From positions 1 through 64,000 of the forward strand of contig CAJWLO010000004.1 of NCBI GenBank assembly GCA_913043235.1: a stretch of DNA of 64,000 nt. Direction: 5' to 3'. The notes beneath the pieces are model-generated. The model was not told the DNA's origin. It did not search any database and saw nothing but the letters and a program-made list of their open reading frames with translations. Shown here piece after piece: positions 26,070-33,817 of this stretch; position 1 is the stretch's first letter, and each line of letters starts with the position of its first letter. The DNA comes from an uncultured Fidelibacterota bacterium (GTDB lineage Bacteria > Fidelibacterota > Marinisomatia > Marinisomatales > UBA1611). Both the position numbers and the translations under genes were made by a program.

Positions 26070-26612
26070 TTATTTCCATCCAGTACTCCAATCCTCATAA
26101 TTGGGTTCAGGCGGATCACCAATTAAAATATTAAATAAGTCATCTTCTAATGTTTCAATGGGAGTTTCTACGATTCTTCCAATTTCCTGCCTTTCTTTAG
26201 AAACAATAAATGTAGGGACATGGTGGATATTTTTATCCTTTTCCAAGCCATAGCCGCTAGTTTTATTCCTGTCCAACATAATCATCTCAATTTGATTTTT
26301 TGACCAGCCGATTTCATCTAATATTTTAAAAAAACGAGGAACTTCGCGACGACTGTCCTCACACCATGTACCCAGATAGATCTGAACATCTATATTATCC
26401 AAAAAATCCTTGGAAGCACTGGCAAGATCATAATCTAAATCATAACCCTCATATTCCTGAGCATACCATTCTCCATAAGGACTTTTCATAATATCCGTTC
26501 TTACAGCAATTCCCACCAACATGGGTTCGTTACTTTTTTCATCCAAGATTATTTTAAGTCTTTGACCCATGAGAATAACGGTAAATATCAGTATTACTAT
26601 AATATACTTCAT
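26070..26612 (-). CDS. Exported thioredoxin-like protein (CEDS active site)
   Basis: 180 residues. N-terminal signal or anchor (MKYIIVILIFTVILMGQ), then a thioredoxin-fold domain with GTWCEDSRREVPRF in place of the WCGPC motif, so only one Cys is present at the active site. The cis-Pro loop is seen as HHVPTFIV. Similar thioredoxin-family proteins with WCEDS are common in Bacteroidota. A monothiol site argues against a classical disulfide reductase; a role in thiol protection or metal handling is possible. 18 bases downstream of the HAD gene on the same strand. Confidence 0.72.
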   Translation of the reverse strand: MKYIIVILIFTVILMGQRLKIILDEKSNEPMLVGIAVRTDIMKSPYGEWYAQEYEGYDLDYDLASASKDFLDNIDVQIYLGTWCEDSRREVPRFFKILDEIGWSKNQIEMIMLDRNKTSGYGLEKDKNIHHVPTFIVSKERQEIGRIVETPIETLEDDLFNILIGDPPEPNYEDWSTGWK

Positions 26613-26630
26613 ATATAATATTTTTAGAAC

Positions 26631-27275
26631 TCACATAGAATTTATATATCTCCAGGCCTGCTCCAAACCATTGAATATGACCCGTCCTGTTTCCTGCAAG
26701 CGCTTGTAACTTACATGACCCTGATTTACAAGTATGCAATCCGTTCCAATTTCTTTAGCTACTTCACTATCATGAATTGTATCGCCGACCAAGACCACTT
26801 CATGGTGTTTATAATTTAGTTTCTCCATCCAAGCCCGACCCAATTCAGTTTTACCGGCAGCATAGTGATTATCGATTCCAAGAATATCAATAAAAAAATT
26901 AGACAATCCATGGTCACTTACCCACTTCGTTAAAAAGGACTGCTTTCCTGCAGATAGAATGGATTGAGTGCGGTTACTTTTCAGTACCGACTGCAACACC
27001 TGCAGCGCATTGGAGTGAAGTCTGGCCTTTCGAAAATTTGTATTATAGAAGTCTATGAATTCTGTCCCAACGATGGAAAATGGTTCATCATTAAAATCGA
27101 ATCCCAGTTTTATATAGTATTCAATAACTGGGAAACAAAAAATCTCTTTATACTGTTCCTCATCAATGATATCCATATTACGAAGGGACAAAGTTTGATT
27201 GATTGCCGCAACGCATAACCAACGGTCATCAAGAAGTGTGCCGTTCCAGTCCCAGATTATATGTTTGTATTTCAT
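26631..27275 (-). CDS. HAD-family phosphatase (phosphoglycolate phosphatase-like)
   Basis: 214 residues. HAD motif I is DWNGTLLDD (catalytic Asp residues about 9 and 11), a helical cap follows, motif II lies around LSAGKQS, the conserved Lys around AAGKTELG, and motif IV is VLVGDTIHDSEVA. Length and motifs match the Gph/PgmB-like subgroup of small-metabolite phosphatases; the substrate is not determinable. Divergent from the Nudix gene at 27337 with 61 bases between them, which must hold both promoters. Confidence 0.85.
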   Translation of the reverse strand: MKYKHIIWDWNGTLLDDRWLCVAAINQTLSLRNMDIIDEEQYKEIFCFPVIEYYIKLGFDFNDEPFSIVGTEFIDFYNTNFRKARLHSNALQVLQSVLKSNRTQSILSAGKQSFLTKWVSDHGLSNFFIDILGIDNHYAAGKTELGRAWMEKLNYKHHEVVLVGDTIHDSEVAKEIGTDCILVNQGHVSYKRLQETGRVIFNGLEQAWRYINSM

Positions 27276-27336
27276 CTCATTTTTCAGTGGGAAACTTCGG
27301 GTAGATTTTTTAAAAAGTAGATAACTTTCCCGCTGA

Positions 27337-27960
27337 ATGATTCCGAAATTAATATCTCATTTGACTCGGCGCCTAGCTCACCCCTTACCAGGTGAAAAAG
27401 CTCAGAATATTATGATGGTTACTCCCCCTTATACATATCCGATTTCGGATAAATATACTCAGCCCGTACCAGCAAGTGTATTGATCCTGTTATTTCCCAG
27501 AGATAACGGTTGGCATTTTTTCCTCACCAAACGGACATATAAAGTTGATCATCATAAGGGACAAATATCACTCCCAGGTGGAGTCGTTGAAGATGGTGAA
27601 ACCCTTAATCAGGCAGCCCTGAGGGAAACTCATGAAGAGATAGGAGTTCTCCCAAAACTTATTACTCTAATCGGATCACTTACATCATTTAATATTTCAG
27701 TATCTGGTTTTGAAATATTTCCTTTCATTGGCTGGGCCGTTAAAGAACCCATAACCTTGATCCACGATGCTGAAGTAGATCGTGTTTTTGCTGTATCTAT
27801 TGACTCTTTCTTGGACGATAGTAATCAAAAACAAAAAAAAGAAATCATCCATGGCGAAATGAAAACAATTCCATATTTTGATCTGGGCAAGGAGCAGGTA
27901 TGGGGTGCAACTTCAATTATTCTATCTGAATTTAAAGTAATCTTGAAGGAAGCTTTATGA
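27337..27960 (+). CDS. Nudix hydrolase, CoA pyrophosphatase-like
   Basis: 207 residues. The Nudix box reads GGVVEDGETLNQAALRETHE then EIGV, matching G-x5-E-x7-R-E-U-x-E-E-x-G-U. It is preceded by FFLTKRTYKVDHHKGQISLP, the signature of the NudL/YeaB CoA and NADH pyrophosphatase subgroup. Predicted to cleave CoA to 3',5'-ADP and phosphopantetheine. Its stop overlaps the start of the next small gene by four bases (ATGA). Confidence 0.85.
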   Translation: MIPKLISHLTRRLAHPLPGEKAQNIMMVTPPYTYPISDKYTQPVPASVLILLFPRDNGWHFFLTKRTYKVDHHKGQISLPGGVVEDGETLNQAALRETHEEIGVLPKLITLIGSLTSFNISVSGFEIFPFIGWAVKEPITLIHDAEVDRVFAVSIDSFLDDSNQKQKKEIIHGEMKTIPYFDLGKEQVWGATSIILSEFKVILKEAL

Positions 27961-28208
27961 AACTGGGACATTGGCTAAACTCTCTAACTTTTCTTGACCA
28001 CCTGTTGCTACTCTTATTGTTTCTTATTGGGGTATATTTTAGCAAATTGACACTGGATGCTCTGCGGGAATTCTACCGCAGGAAGACCAATAACAGCCCA
28101 TACATGGTCAAGTATCGTATCACACCTCTGGCATTGCTGTCCCTAGGAATATTTTACACTTTTATCCTAGTGAAAATCTTGATTAAACTTTTTGGTATTC
28201 TTGATTGA
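27957..28208 (+). CDS. Small membrane protein
   Basis: 83 residues with two predicted membrane helices (about 13-30 and 57-78) and a basic central loop (EFYRRKTNNSPYMVKYRITP). No family recognised. Translationally coupled to the Nudix gene. The loop before the second helix (PYMVKYR) is reminiscent of the small protein at 5078-5284 (FFMKYR), but the similarity is too short to call homology. Confidence 0.6.
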   Translation: MKLGHWLNSLTFLDHLLLLLLFLIGVYFSKLTLDALREFYRRKTNNSPYMVKYRITPLALLSLGIFYTFILVKILIKLFGILD

Positions 28209-28419
28209 TATATTTAATTCTATTTTTACACCCGGCCGCACCCATAGACTTTCTATGTTAAATACCATAGCCATTGAAAATGATATTTTTTCTTTAAAAA
28301 ATCAATTTAAAATATTATGAATTCACCTTATTCTTGTTAGAGCATATTTTTACTGGTTAATTTCATCTTAGCCTTTGCATCTTTCACCATAACATTTACA
28401 TAAACAGGCGGACATCGCA

Positions 28420-29748
28420 TTGACATCTTCAACTATTAAAATATTCATTCTTGATACCAATGTTATTTTGCATGATGCTACCTGCATTGAACAGTTTGAA
28501 GACAATGATGTCGCGATTCCTATTTCTGTGCTGGAGGAACTGGACCAGTTCAAACGCGGCAATGAACAAATTCATTATAACGCAAGGGAATTTCTACGCA
28601 GGTTGGATGAAATGTCCTGTGATCCGGCAAAAACAAATGGAGCAGCCTCTCAAGAATCTGAAAGCAAAATTCGAGTTGTAGTCAACCATAACTGGCATAA
28701 AGATGTCGAGGCCACATTGCAGGAAGATAGCCCGGATCACCGTATCATTAACTGCGCCTACAAATTACACCAGCAAAATAGGGATAGATTAGTTGTACTG
28801 ATCTCTAAAGATACCAATATGCGTCTTAAGGCACGGTCTCTCGGGCTACAAGCTGAAGATTATGCAACGGATAAAATTAACAATATAAGCCAGATCTATG
28901 CCGGTTCTAGGCTGGTGGATGATATCAGGTCTGAGATTATTGATGCGCTGTACTCCAGCTATGGTATTGTTACCAAAAATTTACCAGAGCTTGAAAACCC
29001 TCTAGCCAACGAAAATTTTATTCTGCGAAACGGAAAAAAATCAGTCCTGGCTACTTATAACCCTTTTGAGAAAAAGATCGTTCGTGTAGACGGAGCTGTG
29101 GCCTTCGGGATAAAACCGCGGAATGCGGAACAGTCTTTTGCACTCCAGATACTAATGGAAAAACGAATCCAGTTGGTCTCCCTATCAGGGAAGGCCGGTA
29201 CCGGGAAAACACTCCTTGCCCTGGCCGCAGCCCTAGAATGCCGGACAGAATACAAACAGATATTTCTGTCTCGACCCATTGTCCCCTTAAGCAATCGTGA
29301 TCTGGGGTTTCTGCCTGGTGATATTCAATCTAAGCTGGATCCATACATGCAACCTTTATATGATAATCTATCCGTTATTCGTCATCAGTTCAAAGCCAGT
29401 AATAAACGGGCGATCAAGATTAATGAAATGCTCGAACAGGAAAAATTGTTAATTACCCCTCTGGCCTATATTCGCGGCCGTAGCCTGCAGAAAGCTTATT
29501 TCATTGTCGATGAGGCCCAGAATCTGACGCCCCATGAAGTGAAAACAGTGATCACCCGTGCCGGGGAAGGAACAAAGATAATTTTTACGGGTGACATAAA
29601 CCAGATCGATCATCCTTACCTAGATAAGCACTCAAATGGACTAACTTACCTGATCAGCCGCATGAAAGGTCAGGAAATTTTTGGGCATATTAATCTTGAG
29701 AAAGGGGAACGTAGTGAATTAGCTGAAATTGCCAGTAACTTTCTATAG
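28420..29748 (+). CDS. PIN-PhoH family ATPase/ribonuclease
   Basis: 442 residues. The N-terminal PIN domain (about 1-150) starts [12 protein letters not shown] and has further acidic positions ([20 protein letters not shown]) expected of a Mg-dependent ribonuclease. The C-terminal PhoH domain (about 225-442) has Walker A GKAGTGKT at about 257-264 and Walker B IVDEAQNL near 362. PhoH2-like PIN-PhoH proteins are RNA unwinding and cleaving enzymes. Start: no ATG is available between the upstream stop (28390-28392) and the PIN motif, so TTG 28420, preceded by AGGCGG, is used. Preceded by a 211-base gap without recognisable features. Confidence 0.88.
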   Translation: MTSSTIKIFILDTNVILHDATCIEQFEDNDVAIPISVLEELDQFKRGNEQIHYNAREFLRRLDEMSCDPAKTNGAASQESESKIRVVVNHNWHKDVEATLQEDSPDHRIINCAYKLHQQNRDRLVVLISKDTNMRLKARSLGLQAEDYATDKINNISQIYAGSRLVDDIRSEIIDALYSSYGIVTKNLPELENPLANENFILRNGKKSVLATYNPFEKKIVRVDGAVAFGIKPRNAEQSFALQILMEKRIQLVSLSGKAGTGKTLLALAAALECRTEYKQIFLSRPIVPLSNRDLGFLPGDIQSKLDPYMQPLYDNLSVIRHQFKASNKRAIKINEMLEQEKLLITPLAYIRGRSLQKAYFIVDEAQNLTPHEVKTVITRAGEGTKIIFTGDINQIDHPYLDKHSNGLTYLISRMKGQEIFGHINLEKGERSELAEIASNFL

Positions 29749-29761
29749 CAATATACCTGCT

Positions 29762-30100
29762 TCAGGGATTTAAATTTTCTTTCAAGGTTTTACTTTTTTC
29801 TTCCAGCTCTTCCAGTAGCTCATCTTTGGCCGCCTTGACTTTCTCATCCATTACTTCTCTCGCTGTTTCTTTTACTTTTTCCATATTCTCAGTGACAGAT
29901 TTCTTTAACTCTTCCGTAGTAACAGGAACCTCTTGCCCTGTATAATTTAAATAAACAACATAGAGCACCAATACAATACCAATCAATATAACCAATTTGA
30001 TTATCCGCTTCACAATACCGTAGACCATAATAAGACCCAGGATGACAGCAATAGCCAAATAGACGGGATTGGAAGAGATCTGTTCAATGATATTTACCAT
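29762..30100 (-). CDS. Small membrane protein with amphipathic tail
   Basis: 112 residues from ATG 30100, which has GGAG about six bases upstream; a longer frame from TTG 30112 is less likely. Two close hydrophobic segments (about 12-30 and 33-53) are followed by a highly charged helix rich in Lys and Glu (about 62-110), reminiscent of apolipoprotein-like or YtxH-like envelope stress proteins. No function assigned. Convergent with the PhoH gene (13-base gap, no hairpin seen). Confidence 0.65.
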   Translation of the reverse strand: MVNIIEQISSNPVYLAIAVILGLIMVYGIVKRIIKLVILIGIVLVLYVVYLNYTGQEVPVTTEELKKSVTENMEKVKETAREVMDEKVKAAKDELLEELEEKSKTLKENLNP

Positions 30101-30132
30101 AATGTGCTCCAAGAACCAATTGAATCTAACAA

Positions 30133-30813
30133 ATGAAGAGATTATGGATTAATGTAAAATTGGTAATTTTATCCATGCGCAGGTACTGGATCTTTATTAT
30201 AACTCCTCTACTGTTTTCGCAGCCACAATACCCGGCTGACTCCTTGCTGGCTTCTAAATCTGTACCGTTAATTTATAAGACAGGCCTCCTGCCCATTGCC
30301 GCCTGGCAACGATTATCTTACAATACAGACTTGCTTAACTGCCAATTTTATCCTAGTTGTTCTAATTATGGTGCGGAGGCAATCAAAAAATACGGTCTAC
30401 TCCGCGGCAGCGCGCTAGCCTCAGAGCGAATCGTACGCTGTAGTCCCTTCGCCCTCCATTACCATATGGAAACCAAGGCTCCTTTTCATGCCCCTGATGG
30501 CCGATTAATTGATTACGTAATACCTGATCCAGCTAACAAAACAACGAAATCTCCACTGATTGCTTCTCTTCTTTCCTCTCTACTTCCCGGTTCGGGGCGG
30601 ATTTACGCCGGAAGAACCTGGGATGGGATCATGGGCATGTGGACTATATACCTAGTAGGAAGTTCAGCGTATTACTCACTTAAAGACGACCGTCCCATCG
30701 CCGGTCCTCTATTCGGGGCCACCGCACTTATCGTTTATTTTGGCGAGATCTACGGTGCATGGCGGACCGCTAAATATTACGAAATAAAGGGATATGAGGA
30801 TCAAGAACTATGA
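30133..30813 (+). CDS. YidD-like protein with extra membrane domain
   Basis: 226 residues. The central part (about 55-130) contains the YidD/haemolytic-domain signature: [19 protein letters not shown], then [13 protein letters not shown] and a D..P-type end. YidD is normally a 70-90-residue cytoplasmic helper of the YidC insertase. Here it follows a hydrophobic N-terminal segment ([14 protein letters not shown]), and the C-terminal part (about 145-225) resembles the DUF5683-type membrane module ([19 protein letters not shown]). ATG 30175 would give a cleaner signal peptide than ATG 30133. It is not next to yidC, rnpA or rpmH. A role in outer-membrane or insertion processes is only inferred. 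Confidence 0.7.
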   Translation: MKRLWINVKLVILSMRRYWIFIITPLLFSQPQYPADSLLASKSVPLIYKTGLLPIAAWQRLSYNTDLLNCQFYPSCSNYGAEAIKKYGLLRGSALASERIVRCSPFALHYHMETKAPFHAPDGRLIDYVIPDPANKTTKSPLIASLLSSLLPGSGRIYAGRTWDGIMGMWTIYLVGSSAYYSLKDDRPIAGPLFGATALIVYFGEIYGAWRTAKYYEIKGYEDQEL

Positions 30814-30917
30814 ATACTGATACTTTTGATTTTCGCTATTATTTTGATCCTACACATTGATCATACAATGGAGCTAAAGTATTTACAAAAATTATCAAAA
30901 ATAGATTACTTAAGTAG

Positions 30918-30990
30918 AGCCACCGAGGAGAATCGAACTCCTGACCTATGGTTTACGAAACCATTGCTCTACCAACTGAGCTACGGTGGC
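30918..30990 (-). tRNA. tRNA-Thr (CGT)
   Basis: Complete cloverleaf on the minus strand. Acceptor GCCACCG pairs perfectly with CGGTGGC; the D-arm is GCTC...GAGC; anticodon stem ATGGT/ACCAT encloses loop TTCGTAA (anticodon CGT, codon ACG); T-arm AGGAG/CTCCT encloses TTCGATT. 72 paired-frame bases plus discriminator U. CCA is not encoded. Two decayed relatives lie at 31091-31164 and 31963-32035. Confidence 0.95.
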
Positions 30991-31090
30991 AATAAAAAAA
31001 ATAACAATTGATTACAAATTGTCAATCAAATAAAGTGGTAAAAAATCTTTAATAACTTTTAATTATGCAATTGAAATAAAATAAAAATGT

Positions 31091-31164
31091 ATTGGGTTAG
31101 TAAATTTAAATCAAGAACCCTATTCGTAATCAGTAGTAGGTGGGTTCGAGTCCCATACCCGGCT
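31091..31164 (+). pseudogene. Decayed tRNA-Thr(CGT), 3' half preserved
   Basis: From the anticodon loop TTCGTAA (31123-31129) onward the sequence is tRNA-like: stem strand TCAGT, T-arm GTGGG/CCCAT around TTCGAGT, acceptor strand ACCCGGC and discriminator T at 31164. Upstream, GGGTTAG (31094-31100) sits exactly where acceptor positions 4-7 and the following TAG would be, but the D-arm and the 5' anticodon stem strand do not pair. So either a tRNA whose 5' half has decayed, or an attachment-site hybrid with crossover in the anticodon loop. Confidence 0.7.
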
Positions 31165-31233
31165 CATCATAAACTTACCCCACAACTGGACAATTATTTA
31201 ATCTAATGTTTTATATTAATTAAATTATTGATA

Positions 31234-31929
31234 ATGAAAAAAGTATTTCTTGATTGTGGAGGAAATGATGGTTGCTCTGTTAGAAAATTTCGTGATTTAC
31301 ATGATAAAAATAATGATTATATTATACATAGTTTTGAACCTAATCCTATTTTTAAGAAATGCTATTCTAATTTTTTTAATCATACTTTCCATGAAGTTGC
31401 TACATGGATTTATGATGGAAATATTAAATTATACCTTGATTATATAGATGGAGATGGCAGTAGTCTTATTAAAGAAAAAAAAATATTATTTGATAGTCCT
31501 TCTCAAATTCAAGAAAAAAAATCAACTATTGTTAAATGTATTGATTTAAGTAAATGGATATTAGATAATTTAGTTTCTACAGATAGGATTATATTAAAAT
31601 TGGATATTGAAGGTGCAGAATATGATGTATTAAAAAAAATGATACTTGATGGTTCTATAAATTATATTGATGAATTATTTATAGATTGGCATTGGGATAA
31701 AATTGGAAAATCTAAGAAGGAACATGATTTATTTATATCATCATTAAACGATGTAATAGTTGATTCTTCTTGGGATGCAGGTGATTTTAAATATCGCTCT
31801 CGATTAGTTTGGAAATTATATTTAAAAAAAGAATTATTTTTTTCAAAGAAATACTTAAAAACACTTAAGAATTACTTAATATATAATATCAAAAATTTCT
31901 CCCTTGTTTTATTTCTTACCAATTATTGA
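31234..31929 (+). CDS. FkbM-family methyltransferase
   Basis: 231 residues from ATG 31234; TTG 31228 would add two. SAM-binding motif I is VFLDCGGNDGCSVRKF, the post-I acidic position lies in HSFEPNPIF, and the FkbM signature is IILKLDIEGAEYDVLKKM. FkbM enzymes O-methylate sugars or small molecules, often in surface glycan pathways. The gene is strikingly AT-rich: a 60-base line inside it (31561-31620) counts 15 G+C, about 25 percent, well below its neighbours. It stands alone between two decayed tRNA-Thr halves. No integrase is present. Probably acquired horizontally; a surface polysaccharide substrate is a guess. Confidence 0.82.
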   Translation: MKKVFLDCGGNDGCSVRKFRDLHDKNNDYIIHSFEPNPIFKKCYSNFFNHTFHEVATWIYDGNIKLYLDYIDGDGSSLIKEKKILFDSPSQIQEKKSTIVKCIDLSKWILDNLVSTDRIILKLDIEGAEYDVLKKMILDGSINYIDELFIDWHWDKIGKSKKEHDLFISSLNDVIVDSSWDAGDFKYRSRLVWKLYLKKELFFSKKYLKTLKNYLIYNIKNFSLVLFLTNY

Positions 31930-31962
31930 TTTACTGAACGACTACTGAACCGATAGTTCCAA

Positions 31963-32035
31963 GTCCTTCACAAGAGAGATTTAAGTATATGAAAACATTA
32001 CGAATTTGGCACTCTTCCAACTGAGTTACGGTGGC
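31963..32035 (-). pseudogene. Decayed tRNA-Thr(CGT), 5' half preserved
   Basis: On the minus strand the first 38-40 bases (32035 down to about 31997) follow the intact tRNA-Thr: GCCACCG acceptor strand, D-arm with CAGTTGG, and anticodon loop TTCGTAA (32004-31998). After the loop the similarity stops; no T-arm or 3' acceptor strand can be folded. It mirrors the remnant at 31091-31164, which keeps the other half. Confidence 0.72.
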
Positions 32036-32042
32036 TTTTATA

Positions 32043-32462
32043 TTAGTAAACTTCTACTTCCAACAGTTCCACGTCAAAGATCAAAGCTGCATTAGGTGGT
32101 ATCACATTACCAGCTCCCTTAGCGCCATAGCCCAATTCAGCAGGAATTTTCAGTTTTCGTTTTCCACCTACCTTCATCCCTTTAACACCCAAATCCCAGC
32201 CTTTGATCACAGAGCCCACCCCAAGCGTAAATGTGAATGGCTCACGCCCCGGCTTCAGGGACGAATCAAAAATACTGCCATCCTCTAGCTTACCGGTATA
32301 ATTCACTACTACTTTATTAAAATCCTGTGCTTCCGCACCTTTTCCAACCACAAGGTCTTCCATGACTAAACCATTATTCATAGTTATTAATTTTCCTTTT
32401 TGACTGCATCCGGTTACTAACATTGTTAAAACCAGAATAATTTTTTTATGTGAGAATTTCAT
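32043..32462 (-). CDS. FKBP-type peptidyl-prolyl isomerase lipoprotein
   Basis: 139 residues. Signal peptide with lipobox LVTGC (Cys19), so probably a membrane-anchored lipoprotein. The FKBP domain (about 30-139) shows [46 protein letters not shown] and [14 protein letters not shown], with the aromatic pocket residues expected of an active prolyl isomerase. It helps fold exported proteins. Divergent from rarA with a 50-base gap. Confidence 0.92.
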   Translation of the reverse strand: MKFSHKKIILVLTMLVTGCSQKGKLITMNNGLVMEDLVVGKGAEAQDFNKVVVNYTGKLEDGSIFDSSLKPGREPFTFTLGVGSVIKGWDLGVKGMKVGGKRKLKIPAELGYGAKGAGNVIPPNAALIFDVELLEVEVY

Positions 32463-32512
32463 TTGTTGATCGTTCCTCTTTCCATAGAAAAGGGTGTTAA
32501 ATTTATTGTCCT

Positions 32513-33817
32513 ATGAATAAGCCGCAAACATTATTCGATTCTAACCTACCTCCATTAGCGGAAAGAGTTCGCCCAGAATCAGCCGATTGGTTTTACGGAC
32601 AGGAGCATCTTGTCGGGAATGAAAAAATTCTTTCTCGGCTCTTGGAAGGCAAATCATCTTTTTCCATCATTTTCTGGGGTCCACCTGGGACTGGAAAAAC
32701 GACATTAGCACGAATGGTTGCTAAAGCCTCAAACGCCATTATAAAGGAATTATCTGCGGTATCCAGCGGAGTGAAGGACCTCAGAGAAGTAATCAAGTTA
32801 AGTCAGAGTAATCGTGAAATGGGCCGAAAAACGATTCTTTTCATTGATGAGATCCATCGCTTCAGCAAGAGCCAGCAGGATTCGTTGCTCCACGCTGTGG
32901 AAGATGGCACTATCACCCTGATTGGCGCAACCACAGAAAATCCATCCTTTGAAGTAATATCACCACTTTTGTCCAGATGTAAAATATTGACCTTAAAACC
33001 GCTGAATCCTGAACATTTACACCATATTTTAGAATATGCATTTGACCAGGATGTGATATTGGCCAAAGGGGAATTCTCCCTGGATACAACGGAAAAGGAA
33101 CTACTAATTCAGTCATCTGGCGGAGATGCCCGGAAAATGCTAAACACACTAGAAATTTCCATAAGTCTAACCGGTGGTGATGGCAGGATTACAAAAGAGA
33201 TTTTAACTGAAGCCCTCCAATCCAAAACGCTGATCTACGATAAACAAGGTGAATACCATTATGATACCATCAGTGCATTTATTAAATCGGTCCGAGGATC
33301 CGACCCAGATGCTGCAGTGTATTGGCTGGCTGTGATGCTAGAAGGGGGTGAAAAACCAGAATTCATAGCGCGGAGGCTCATCGTACTTGCCGCGGAAGAT
33401 ATCGGTAATGCCGATCCTAGCGGGCTTACTCTCGCCACTTCCGGATTCCAAGCAGTCCAAATAATTGGCATGCCAGAAGCATGTCTAATTTTAGCTCAGG
33501 TCACTACTTACCTATCAGCTGCACCTAAATCCAATGCCAGCTATAAGGCCATCAAATCCAGTATGGCTGTAGTAAAGGAAACCGGAACTAGCACCGTTCC
33601 CCTGCATTTAAGAAATGCACCTACAGATCTTATGAAAGACATCGATTACGGTAAGGAATACAGGTATCCCCATTATCATCGGGATCATTTCATCCTTGAA
33701 AACTATTTTCCTGATGGAATTGAGAATACATTTTATCATCCCACAAGCCAGGGTCACGAAGAATGGATCAAAAACAGGCTGAAATCCCTTTGGAAAGAGC
33801 GTTATTCGGATATATGA
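32513..33817 (+). CDS. rarA: Replication-associated recombination protein A
   Basis: 434 residues. AAA+ ATPase of the RarA/MgsA/WRNIP1 family: Walker A WGPPGTGKTT at 55-64, Walker B ILFIDEIHRF, sensor IGATTENPS, SSGGDARKMLN box, and the C-terminal tetramerisation region with YPHYHRDHF and the GHE-x-x-I-x-x-R tail. It acts at stalled replication forks. Its stop overlaps the lptD start (ATGA at 33814), so the two are translationally coupled. Confidence 0.95.
   Translation: MNKPQTLFDSNLPPLAERVRPESADWFYGQEHLVGNEKILSRLLEGKSSFSIIFWGPPGTGKTTLARMVAKASNAIIKELSAVSSGVKDLREVIKLSQSNREMGRKTILFIDEIHRFSKSQQDSLLHAVEDGTITLIGATTENPSFEVISPLLSRCKILTLKPLNPEHLHHILEYAFDQDVILAKGEFSLDTTEKELLIQSSGGDARKMLNTLEISISLTGGDGRITKEILTEALQSKTLIYDKQGEYHYDTISAFIKSVRGSDPDAAVYWLAVMLEGGEKPEFIARRLIVLAAEDIGNADPSGLTLATSGFQAVQIIGMPEACLILAQVTTYLSAAPKSNASYKAIKSSMAVVKETGTSTVPLHLRNAPTDLMKDIDYGKEYRYPHYHRDHFILENYFPDGIENTFYHPTSQGHEEWIKNRLKSLWKERYSDI

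Noticed and set aside
30826..31011. Open frame of 61 codons antisense to the tRNA-Thr
   Set aside because: It lies across the tRNA gene on the opposite strand, has no family resemblance, and is explained by chance.
33763..33813. Upstream ATG as start of lptD
   Set aside because: It would overlap rarA by 55 bases and bury the signal peptide; ATG 33814 gives an ATGA overlap and a clean signal.
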